Assembly: GCA_030549775.1 (NCBI GenBank) | Contig: CM060175.1 | Coordinates: forward strand, 16,598,212-16,662,211 | Direction of reading: 5' to 3' | DNA length: 64,000 bases | Source: Tamarix chinensis | Taxonomy: Eukaryota; Streptophyta; Magnoliopsida; Caryophyllales; Tamaricaceae | In this document: one piece after another, positions 44,961 to 57,460 of the stretch | Layout: each line of letters begins with the position of its first letter | Numbering within the stretch: position 1 is the stretch's first letter | The notes under the pieces: generated by a model | The model's input: only the letters and a program-made list of their open reading frames with translations | The model's database searches: none | What the model was told of the DNA's origin: nothing | Position numbers and translations under genes: made by a program

Positions 44961-45544
44961 AGTGATAGTAAGAGTTAGGATACAACTAGAAGTGGAGGTA
45001 GCAGTGGCAGTGGTGGTGGAAGTGGTGGTTATTTGGAAAAGGTTAGGCTTTGGGGTTGGAAAAGAGAAAGGGAGGTGGTGGTTTTTAGGTGGTAGGTTTC
45101 CTAGACCGGGAGGGTTGCAATGGTGGTGATGGTGTGGCAGGGTGGCAATGCATGTGGCGGTGGCTGTGGAGGAAGAAGGAGAGGGAGAAAGGGGAAAGGA
45201 AAGGCATGGGGAGTTAGGGAAAGGTCTGCTGGGTTGAGAGGGAGGCAGTGTGGGTGGTGGTTGTAGTGGAGGAGGTAGCGTAGGGTGGCGAGAAGGGTGG
45301 CGATGGGTTGTAAAGGACAGCTCAAGCTGCCCACTATGCATCGGTATGGCAAGCTGTGTAGGGGGAGTTAGGGGAGGGGAGTGGTCTAGTTTGGTGGAGG
45401 GTGATGGAGGGAAGAGGCTAGGTAGTGGTTTGGGAGGCATCGATTCACATCGGCAATTGGGGTGACGTCTAAAGGTGTGGTGGTGGGGAATTTTGGGAAA
45501 TTTCTAAGTAGAGAAAAAGGAGAGGAATAAGGGTGAGGCTGGGG

Positions 45545-45552
45545 TATTTATA
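45545..45552 (-). promoter_or_regulatory. TATA box of LTR B1
   Basis: TATAAATA on the minus strand, with GC-rich flanks, at the position equivalent to the TATA boxes of the subfamily A LTRs, about 950 bp upstream of the donor. Confidence 0.6.
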
Positions 45553-46059
45553 GGCATGGGGAGGAGAAGAAGACAAGGAAGGATGAGGATAAGGGAGTAG
45601 GAGGGGCAAAGGCTCACTGACCGACAGTGGTAGGCCAATATAAGCCTGTGGGTCGTAGGGTTGTAGGGAATAGGGGCAAGAAAGGGAAGGGGAAGGGGCA
45701 TGCGAGAGAGACAGTTCAGGGGCAGGTTGGGCTTAAAATAGAAAGAAAAAGGATGGGGGAGAGAGAGGGAGAGTAGGATGGGGATGTGCAGGTGCAGAGG
45801 AGGATGAGTAGTGGCAGGGCAAGCGCGACCTGCAACGTTAAGGAATAAGAAGAGGAGAAAGAAGAAGAAGGGGGAGGGCAGGCCGATAGGGTAGTGAGAA
45901 AAGAAAATTAGGCTGCCTGAATGCATGAGGAAGAAAAGAAAGAAGAGGGTGCAATTAGGCTGGCCCAATCAAGGGAAATGAAGGAAGAAAATAAAAAGTG
46001 GGAGAAAAGGTTGGGCTACATAAGCAAGGCCCAAATTGACGGGAGGAGAGGAGAAAGAA

Positions 46060-46135
46060 GAGAAAAAAAGGAAGTAAGGAACAAAAAGGAAGAAAAGAAG
46101 GAAAAAGGGAAAAAAGGAAAAAAAAAAAGGGGGGG
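46060..46135 (-). repeat. Homopurine tract of LTR B1
   Basis: Nearly pure A/G on the + strand with long A runs, just upstream of the point where LTR A2 is inserted. Confidence 0.75.
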
Positions 46136-46145
46136 ATGTGGTGGT

Positions 46146-46150
46146 CGAGG
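46146..46150. repeat. Target-site duplication CGAGG (left copy)
   Basis: Pairs with CGGGG at 51476-51480, one mismatch. It delimits solo LTR A2. Confidence 0.7.
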
Positions 46151-46559
46151 TAAAATACCCCGAAATTTTCTAATTTAAAAATTATATTTAAATAAGATTT
46201 TATTATGAAAATTAATTAAATAAATTATTTTTATATAAGTAAAATAAAATTTATTTGGGCAAATCAAGAGAAATCTTATAAATATTTTAATTAGGGTGAA
46301 ATTTGGGTATTTTAGCTTATTTATTTATTTTGAAAATTAATAAAATAAATTATTTTATTTAAAGTAAGAAGGATAAAATAGTTTCAAATTATTATTAATT
46401 TTATAAATAATTTAATTGAAGAAAATCAGGGTGTTTTGTTAAGTAAAATGAAATTTATGGAAAATCTTTTAAAAATCCTAATTTAGCCTAAAAAGGGATT
46501 TAAATATTTTTATTTTTAATTATCCCAAATATCCTAATTAATTTAATCAATCTAATTAA

Positions 46560-46645
46560 TTTTCTATTTTCTTTTTTTCCCTATTTCCTTTTTCCTTCTT
46601 CTTTTTCTTTTTCTCCTTTTCTTTTCTTCCTCTTCTCCCGACTGG
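46560..46645 (+). repeat. Homopyrimidine tract upstream of the LTR A2 promoter
   Basis: TTTCTTTTTTTCCC...TTCTTCTTTTTCTTT-type run, the complement of the tract at 37015-37115. Confidence 0.8.
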
Positions 46646-47181
46646 GCCTACGTTCTGCGGCCCATTATTCTCTTCTTTTCTTCTCCCTTCGACGGTCACG
46701 TCTGTTGCGCCATTCCTTTCCTTTCTTTCCTCCTAAGCGTCGCGTCTTACTTCTTTTTCCCCCAAGATGTCGTGTTTCATTTAATCCCCCCCTCATCGCG
46801 CTCGACCACCAGGTTCTTCCCTTCTTTTTCCTTTCTTTCTTTTCTTATAGACTGCCAGTCCGGCCGCCTTTTTCTTTCTTCTTCTTCCTTCCTTCCTTCC
46901 CCCATCGATGTTGAGCACCTGCACCTACACCTACACCACCGCCTGCCCTGGATTTTTGCCGAAGGTTATGCACTATTGAACAGCCATTTTCATCCCTTTC
47001 TCTCCCCCTGACTCAGCGGCCCTATTGACCCAACCACTCCCCCATTCCTCGCATGATCTCCCTCTCCCCTGGTCACTTGCAGACCACTATCGTAGAGTGC
47101 TACGGATATCCTTGTTGGTCGGTGCCCATTCCTGCCTACCACTCCCCCACTTTCCCTTCAACCCTAACTTCCTTTCAAGCG

Positions 47182-47189
47182 TATAAATA
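47182..47189 (+). promoter_or_regulatory. TATA box of LTR A2
   Basis: TATAAATA in a GC-richer setting (CAAGCGTATAAATACACC). Equivalent to 36488-36495 and 60558-60565. A transcript would run rightward through the LTR leader. Confidence 0.65.
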
Positions 47190-47500
47190 CACCTCGTAGC
47201 AGCGTTTAGTTGAGTGTTTGGCTGAATTTCAGAAAATGCCTTCCTTCGCGCCACCGTCCCATTAGACTCCACTTCCGCCTCTTCCAGCCAACAACGACAC
47301 ACGTTCTGGCCAGTCGTGTACTCCCTGCACCACCCTCTAGCTAACCAAACTATCCAACCCTCTCGATTCTTCCTGCACAAGCCACCCCGGCTATGTGAAG
47401 TAACCTTCCCAAATAGCCCTATCTCCAACCATCGCCGCCCTTCGAACCGCCCTTAGCCACCGCTTCCGCCGCTTCTGCCACTTCCTTCACCTCCCATTAT

Positions 47501-47800
47501 GTGCTGCAGACCGTCCTCTACATTTCCCTACCTTTCCTTTCCTCTCCCTCCCTCTCCTCCTCCCTCTCTCTCCTTTTTCTCCATTCGGCCACTGCCGCCA
47601 CCGTGCGCCGCCACCTTTGGTTGTGTCACCACTTCCATTATGTTCTTCTCCCTCTAGGCATTCTTAAACAACCCAACTTTCACCTCCATTCTCCCTATCT
47701 TTTTCCCAGCATGCAACTTTTCCCCTTTTCTTCTCTATTTCCGACCACCGTCGCTGCCGCCATGCACCACCGCCGGTGTCGCCTATTCCCACCAGCCTAA
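47501..47800 (+). other. Conserved short frame in the LTR leader (A2)
   Basis: A 99-codon frame whose second half (RHLWLCHHFHYVLLPLG, then HSPYLFPSMQLFPFSSLFPT) recurs at 60977-61174 on the + strand and, with changes, at 35974-36219 on the minus strand. The residues are Leu/Ser/Pro/His-rich with no known domain. Because the DNA itself is homologous between the LTRs, shared residues do not by themselves show that it is translated. Confidence 0.3.
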
Positions 47801-47882
47801 GGTTGAACCCTAGACCCTCTAAACTCTTTTCCTTATTTTTACAACCTTCAATTATTTTATTTCAATTATTCTAATATAAATT

Positions 47883-47883
47883 C

Positions 47884-47950
<67 letters not shown>

Positions 47951-47952
47951 GT

Positions 47953-47991
<39 letters not shown>

Positions 47992-48240
47992 TTATTATTA
48001 TTCTGTTGAGGGCTGAAGCCCTATTTTAATTTTTAACTCGATTTTAGCACTATTACCCTTATTATTTCTATTATTACTATTATTAATACTAATATGTTAT
48101 AAGTATAATTATTATTATTATTTCCTATTTCGAATTTCTATTATTATTATTCCATTATTATTAATACAACTATTTTACCATTAGTATTGTTAATAATTTT
48201 ATTATTGTTATTATTATTATTATTGTTGTTGTTGTTGTTG

Positions 48241-48280
<40 letters not shown>

Positions 48281-48310
48281 TATTATTATTACTATCATTA
48301 TTATTATTTT
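47883..48310 (+). repeat. (TTA)n/(TTG)n microsatellites
   Basis: A (ATT)n run then a (GTT)n run at 47883-47990, and another ATT-GTT-ATT alternation at about 48190-48310. They lie in the predicted leader exon of LTR A2 and are separated by a 'gttgagggctgaagccctatt' block that recurs at 61334-61355. Confidence 0.9.
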
Positions 48311-48911
48311 CAAGTGTTAGTATTATTATTTTATATAGGGCTAAAACCCTATTGTACTTATTTTAAATTTTAGTAGTAGTATTATAAATATCATGTCTTA
48401 TTATTATTAGGGTTATTAGTATTTTTATTATTATTGGTATATATTATTATTAATGTTATTGTTATTATTTATTAAGTTATTATTGCTCAATGTAGGGGGA
48501 AACCCTACTTCTTTTATCTTCGATCATTACCTTTACTATTATTACCATTATGGTTATTATTATTTTGTAATATTATTATGACTTTTATCATTATTATTCT
48601 TATTATTTCATCACTAATATTATTACTAAATTTAGTTATTTATTTTACTAATATTATTATTATTAGTATTATTTTAGTAAAGGGGTTGAAGCCCTTATTT
48701 CACTATGTTTTTGAGTAATGTCCTTTTTATTATTATTGTTACTATTTTTATTATTCTTGCTAACATTAACATTGATATTATTTTTGGTATTTTTGCTATT
48801 ATTATTTTAATATTTTATCAAAAGCCTAGTCTTATATTAAGTTATTGATTAATAGTATTTTTGATAGGATGGAGTATAATTTTAGCTTTTCCCTCATAAT
48901 AGGTAAAACCA

Positions 48912-48970
48912 GTCAAAGCCCTAAGGAGGCATAGGAGCGTACTCCAAGACCGGTGTCATTTCAGGTAAGG
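48912..48970 (+). promoter_or_regulatory. Stem-loop box and splice donor of LTR A2
   Basis: GTCAAAGCCCTAAGGAGGCA, then the GGAGCGTACTCC stem, AAGACCGGTGTC and ATTTCAG|GTAAGGG. The donor matches the plant consensus (CAG|GTAAG) completely. Confidence 0.6.
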
Positions 48971-49289
48971 GTATTACTAAGGCCTTTTGTGTGTTCATAT
49001 GCATTATGTGCTTTGCATGCTATGTATCCTATGTTTATTATTGTAATTATTTTGTATATGGTATGACATGGAGTTCAAGCATGTTCTTGTGTTGTTATAT
49101 GGCATGTGTATTATTTATGTATGATGATATGTATTGTAACCTTGTAAGACATGCATGTGACGGTATTGATGTGGTTTGTGTGGGAGAAAGGATGAAAAAG
49201 GAGGATAGGGAAAGAGGTTGACCAAGGGATGTGAGTTGACCTAATTATTTTAATGATTCATGAGGAGAAGAATAAAATGGAGAATTTTA

Positions 49290-49690
49290 GGGTTTCGTGT
49301 GGAAGGATCTGATTTATGATTTTTATGGTTTTGTGTGGAAGAATATAATTTATGGTTTTATATGGGGGAATCTAATTTATGGTTTTGTATGGGAGATTCC
49401 AATTTATAGTGTTATATGGGAAAATATAATATATGGTTTTATATGGGAGAATCTAATTTATGGTTTTGTGTGGGAGAATATAATTTATGGTTTTATATGG
49501 GGGAATTTAATTTATGGTTTTGTATGGGAGAATCCAATTTATGGCATTATATGGGAGAATATAATTTATGGTTCTATTTGGGAGAATCTAAATTTATGGT
49601 TTGGTGTGGGAGAATATAATTTATGGTTTTATATGGGCGAATCTAATTTATGGTTTTATATAGAAGAATCTAATTGATGGTTTTGTATGA
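49290..49690 (+). repeat. 30-bp minisatellite 'tgggagaatctaatttatg'
   Basis: Roughly 13 units alternating 'ggttttatatgggagaat' and 'ggttttgtgtgggagaat' blocks. As units are near multiples of three, they create a 126-codon frame of repeated 'W.NLIYGF' residues. The repeat, and not a protein, explains that frame. Confidence 0.85.
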
Positions 49691-49779
49691 GAGGATCTAT
49701 TCTAGGGTTTAGTATAGATGAATCTTTGGTTTTGTGTGGATTAAATTTAGGGTTTTGTATGACGGAACCTTGGGTTTTG

Positions 49780-49990
49780 TATAGTGGTATTAATAGTTGC
49801 ATGGTAGTATTAATGGTCGTATAGTGGTATTAGGGTTTGTAAGGTGGTATTAGGGTTTGCATGGTGGTATTAATGGTTGTATAGTGGTATAATGGTTTGT
49901 ATGGTGGTATTAGAGTTTGCATGGTGGTATTAAAGGTTGTATGGTGGTATTAGGGTTTGCATGGTGGAGTTAGGGTTTTGCATGGGAATT
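49780..49990 (+). repeat. Tandem repeat 'ggtggtattagggtttgcat'
   Basis: Several units of about 28-30 bp containing 'tggtggtatta' and 'gggtttgcat' or 'atggttgtat', next to the 30-bp minisatellite in LTR A2. Confidence 0.75.
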
Positions 49991-50404
49991 AATGATTATA
50001 TAGGATTTAGGGTTTATGTAAAAAGTTCGAGATGTTGCATGGGATGTGTAAAGATTGCATGGGAGTGAAATTTACGTATGAAAGGTTAGTTTGGGATATA
50101 AGGAAGGTAATGTAAGTGTTATTTGGGTGGTTGAACATATTGGACGAAAAATAGTACGTGGAGATTATATAAGGGTTTGTAGGAGACCGAACTAGGGTTG
50201 TGTGGACAATTAGGGTTTGTTGTGGTTGCTTATAATTTTTGTATTATCATGTGTATTTGGTGATTTAAATGTAATTATGATGGTGGAATTTTATGATTTG
50301 TGATGTGTGAAGTATAAAGAGAATGATTCGTGCATGTCCAGGGTGAAAGCTTCTGAATAAGATACTTAAAACATTAATTATTTAAAGTGGGAGATCATTG
50401 AGAC

Positions 50405-50710
50405 GAGACCAACCGATCCACCGGTTCGGAATAGTGGTTAGGGTTTTTACCCTATGTGTGACCGATCCACCGGTTATAATAGTGGGGGTTCCTGAGCTCA
50501 ATGAACACAAACTAGAGTTTTGCTAAAGCACTTAAAAGATACTAATTACGTATAGTGGAACACCATGCGAGCCGGGGCCAACCGATCCACCAGCTAGGAA
50601 TAGTGGTTAGGACGCATAGTCTTATGTGTCTCCGATCCATTGGCTATAATAGTGGTTAGGGTGTGATACCCTATGTGCCTCCGATCCACCGGTTATAAAA
50701 GTGGGGGCTT
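50405..50710 (+). repeat. 45-bp dyad repeat array of LTR A2
   Basis: Units 'ccgatccaccggttataatagtgg' followed by 'ttagggtttttaccctatgtg' in two blocks (about 50410-50488 and 50580-50710). It is the reverse complement of the array in LTR A1, with two units fewer in block 1. Confidence 0.8.
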
Positions 50711-50904
50711 CCATGCTCGCATGGATTTGATAAAAAGTAAGGTGTGAACCGACTTCTGATCAGAGATTAATTAAGTAATTGAATTGGATTATAATTGGGC
50801 ATTTATGGATGTACCCGAATGATTGTTCGATATTATGTTATCATAATGAATTTTTATGTTCTTTTATTCTTATTCATGATTTTATGTGCTTATGTGTTGG
50901 CCTT

Positions 50905-50990
50905 AGTGCTCGGTTACCTTACTTAGTACGTAGCGTACTGATCACCCTTTTCATGGGTGCTGCTCATTCCCACAAATAGTATGCCCTTCT
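50905..50990 (+). promoter_or_regulatory. Conserved box upstream of the LTR acceptor (A2)
   Basis: GGTTACCTTACTTAGTACGT, AGCGTACTGATCACCCTTTT, CATGGGTGCTGCTCATTCCC. It contains the GTACG...CGTAC dyad and is the reverse complement of 33045-33120. Confidence 0.65.
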
Positions 50991-51475
50991 GACTTTGTGC
51001 GGGTAGGCGAGACATCAGTCAGGGCTGAGTGTTAAGCTAGGGTGTGGGCTCAAAGATCAAGAGTGTCATGGTTGTATTTTCTCTTCATGTGATTTCATTT
51101 CGTTATGTTATTTCTTTTGATTTGCATGTATTCTTTTTGATTTATTACCTTGTGTTAAGTGTTTCGATTAAACCTTTTATAAATTATAAAATTATTCCCT
51201 TCGAGGAATTTTGATTTCGCACTCTGATTTCTATCTTATTATTGATTATAAACTTTTACGCGTACTCTGAATTTTAAGTTATGATCTCTCGAGTTCTTTT
51301 ATGAACTGTTGGTTTGAGTTTAATGTAAATCTTTTCTTAACCTTAGCACTTAGTACTGAAACGGTCAGAGAGAACCGGTTTGATACTAAGTGTAATGGTA
51401 ATATCCCCATAATTCATGGGTTTTAATTTAAAATTCTTCCGCAAAAAAAAAGTTAGTGAATTTTAGGGTGTTACA

Positions 51476-51480
51476 CGGGG
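51476..51480. repeat. Target-site duplication CGGGG (right copy)
   Basis: Pairs with CGAGG at 46146-46150, with one substitution. Confidence 0.7.
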
Positions 51481-51782
51481 TATTTGGGGTCTTTTGTGTT
51501 TTTGAATTTTTTTAAATTAATAAAATTAGTAAAAATAAATAATTGAATTCCTTTTTATATAAATTTAGAAATCTTGGTTAAATCTTCCTAAATTCTATTT
51601 TAGTTAACAAATTATCCTAATCTTCCCTAATTTAATCCTATATTATTTTTCTTTTTTTTTGTCTTAATTACTCCCATTATGTTAACATATGTTATTTTAT
51701 TAAAAATGTTATATTTAATTTATCTCATATATTAACCCCTATTTTATGATAAATTCCTAAATTAAGGTTTTAGGATATCACA

Positions 51783-52845
51783 TAACCCCTCCTTAATTAT
51801 ATCATTTAATTCTAATTATGTTTTTTTAATTGTTCTTAGGTGATATTTTGGAGGTTTCAGAAGAGGTGGGATAGGATAAGCGTGCTTAGAGACCGGAGGC
51901 TTTTTAGTAAGGATACTAATCGATGTTTAGGGTTTTGTGTTAAATGTGTGAATGATCATGTGTATTATCATGTTATTGTTATTCTACTATTAAATTCATG
52001 TGGTTAATGATATGATAATATGGATTGTATGATAGAAAGAGAGAATGAATAATGAAAGATGTGTTGTTATGATATTGCTACACTAGGTTGTATTTTTGTG
52101 GATGACTATAACTTTTGGATGAGTAGTATGGGGATAATAAAATATAATAAGTGGAAAATAATTGTTTTTAATATGTATGATGGTAAATGGAGGATTTAGA
52201 AATGATGGCATTGAGGATATAAGACTTTTGTACAATAAGGGCTTTCGGCTATCTATAAGGGCATTTTGGTTAATAGGGGTTAATATGGTGATTTTAGTAT
52301 TTTTAAAGTTCTAGGTGGATGAAAATATGCTAATAATATCATGTGGAGTGATTGTAGGGATTATAAATGTGATAAGTTCCTCAAAATGACAAAATGATCT
52401 AAATTGGGAATAGTAACCTTAGAACAATAATGTTATTATCACATGTATATAGTGTTAGAGTTAGATCACAAATTTTGGATATTTTGTTAATGTTGGTATG
52501 TTGGGGATGTATATTGAATTTTTTAATCATATAATCCTTATAGGAAGAGTTATAACTTACCTATGAAATTAGGGTTTTGGGATAAGGTTATTATTGCATA
52601 TGTAAGATGTGGGAGTTAGGCCTTGAATTTTAGGTGTGTTAATAATAATAATATTTTAAGAAGATATAATAAATTTGGTAGGTAAATGATCAACATAGGA
52701 TGATTTATTCCTAAAGTGTGAATTTAGGGTTTCTAGAAAAAAATAAGCATCTTAACCTTTAGGAACGGTTTTGTTATCGTATGGCAATGCCTTGCTAGCT
52801 TTAATTGATTAATATTCTATTTTTTTTCTTGAAGTGAATCCCTAT
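51783..52845 (+). mobile_element. Old LTR remnant, right part (subfamily C)
   Basis: Begins with the second TAACC and carries on from 42418. It aligns with 20830-21700: 'ttaattatatcatttaat', 'gggataggataagcgtgcttagagaccgg', 'cctcaaaatgacaaaatg' and 'ataagcatcttaacctttaggaacgg' blocks. The donor-like AGTAAGG after the box is kept (about 51907-51913). It stops where the Reina-like pol remnant begins. Confidence 0.7.
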
Positions 52846-52889
52846 AACACCAAATCTATTTTATATTTGGTGTTGTAATTCAAATAAAT

Positions 52890-53842
52890 CAACTTATAGA
52901 GCAAATTTTGAAGAGCCTAAAGAGTTAAGAAGGGAATTTACTTATCCCTTAAATAAAGGGTATATTAGAGAACCTATGAGTCCATTTGTTGTCCCAAATA
53001 TTTTAGTTCATAAGAAAGATGGAAGCTAGATAATGTGTATAGATATTAGGGCAATAAGAGTACAATCAAGTATAAGTATCAAATTCATAGGCTTAATGAA
53101 ATGCTTGATCAATTGCATAGTCTATAGTATTTTCTAAGATTAACCTGAAGAGTAGTAAAATCAAATTAGGATGAAACCTAAATATGAAAGGAAAACTTTT
53201 TTAAATCTAATTTTCGGTTATATGAATGGTTAGTAATGCTTTTTGAGCTAAAAAGTGCTCCTAGTGCTTTTATGTGGTTGATAAACCTTATGTTAAGAAA
53301 TTTCATTAGAAAATTTATGTTTGTACGCTTTGATGATATCATGATATATGTAAATCCAAGAAAGATCACTTAGGGTATTTGACGGTTGTATTATATCTAT
53401 CAAAGGAGGAACCATTTCATGATAACTTATATTCATTTTTTTTTCTTGAAAGAGTTATATTTTTGGGATTTGTGATACGTAAGGATGGGGTTTTAGTGGA
53501 TAGTGAGAAAATAGGACCCATTTAAACCTATTGCTTATTTTAGAGAGAAAATAAGTGGTAATACCTTGAAATATTCTACCTATGATAAGGAACTATATCC
53601 CTTAGTAAGAGTAATGGAATTTTAAGAATGCTATTTATGGCCAAAGGAGTTCATTATGAATACTATTTAATAGGCCATTAAGTACCTAGGGATTCAATCT
53701 AAACAAAATCGTAGATAGGGTAAGTGGAAAAAAAGTCATTGAGAGTGCTCACTATGTGATTAAATATAAGAAAAGAGGTGATAATGTGGAACCTAACACT
53801 TTATCTAAGCATTATACTTTGTTGAATATTATTGGTGCTAAT

Positions 53843-53850
<8 letters not shown>
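52890..53850 (+). pseudogene. Second Ty3 pol remnant (Reina-like RT and RNase H)
   Basis: Translation gives RANFEEPKELRREFTYPLNK, GYIREPMSPFVVPNILVHKK, APSAFMWLINLMLRNFIRKF, VRFDDIMIY (the RT active site, FDD kept) and [20 protein letters not shown]. It then jumps to [32 protein letters not shown] and LWPKEF of RNase H, and ends at DNVEPNTLSKHYTLLNII. About 100 residues of the connection between RT and RNase H are deleted near 53525. Stops and frameshifts throughout. The 'REPMSP..VP' style differs from the Ty3 remnant at 39200, so it is a different lineage. Confidence 0.7.

Positions 53851-57460
<3,610 letters not shown>

Larger units (their letters stand above)
48965..51002 (+). other. Predicted intron inside solo LTR A2
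   Basis: Donor at 48964/48965. The acceptor lies at the place where the other copies have TTTGTGCAG; here it reads TTTGTGCGG, so the AG has mutated and the intron of this copy is probably no longer spliced there. About 2.04 kb, holding the minisatellites, dyad repeats and conserved box. Confidence 0.4.
46151..51475 (+). mobile_element. Solo LTR, subfamily A copy 2 (5325 bp)
   Basis: Begins TAAAATACCCCGAAATTTTC (TG changed to TA) and ends GTGAATTTTAGGGTGTTACA, the reverse complement of the left end of LTR A1. Flanked by CGAGG and CGGGG. It is an inverted relative of 32576-37551 with the same order of homopurine tract, TATA box, leader, microsatellites, donor box, minisatellite, dyad array, conserved box and acceptor. 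No gag or pol. It cannot pair with the LTR at 59545: the sequence on its right is the rest of LTR B1 rather than a primer-binding site, so it is a solo LTR nested in B1. Confidence 0.85.
42419..51782 (-). mobile_element. Solo LTR, subfamily B copy 1, split by LTR A2
   Basis: Left end AGTAACACCCCCAATTTTC (TG mutated to AG), right end GGATATCACA at 51782, flanked by TAACC on both sides. About 4.03 kb is its own sequence (42419-46150 and 51481-51782); the rest is the inserted LTR A2. That the two parts belong together is shown by 51540-51780, which aligns with the AT-rich end of LTR A1 (37196-37540), and by the old remnant resuming exactly after the second TAACC. TATA box at 45545-45552, donor box at 44585-44640, acceptor at 42845, dyad repeats at 43066-43405: all in minus orientation. 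No coding domains. Confidence 0.8.

Noticed and set aside
44958..45968. Pro/Ser-rich frames of up to 160 codons on the minus strand
   Set aside because: They lie in the GC-rich, strand-biased leader and promoter region of LTR B1, overlap each other in several frames, and have no domain.
49297..49677. 126-codon frame with a repeated W.N.IYGF motif, as a possible repeat protein
   Set aside because: It is a 30-bp minisatellite; the frame is not kept in the related LTRs.
49690..50230. Many TTTAGGGTTT motifs resembling plant telomere repeats
   Set aside because: The motifs are dispersed within 28-60-bp LTR repeats, never in tandem TTTAGGG arrays.
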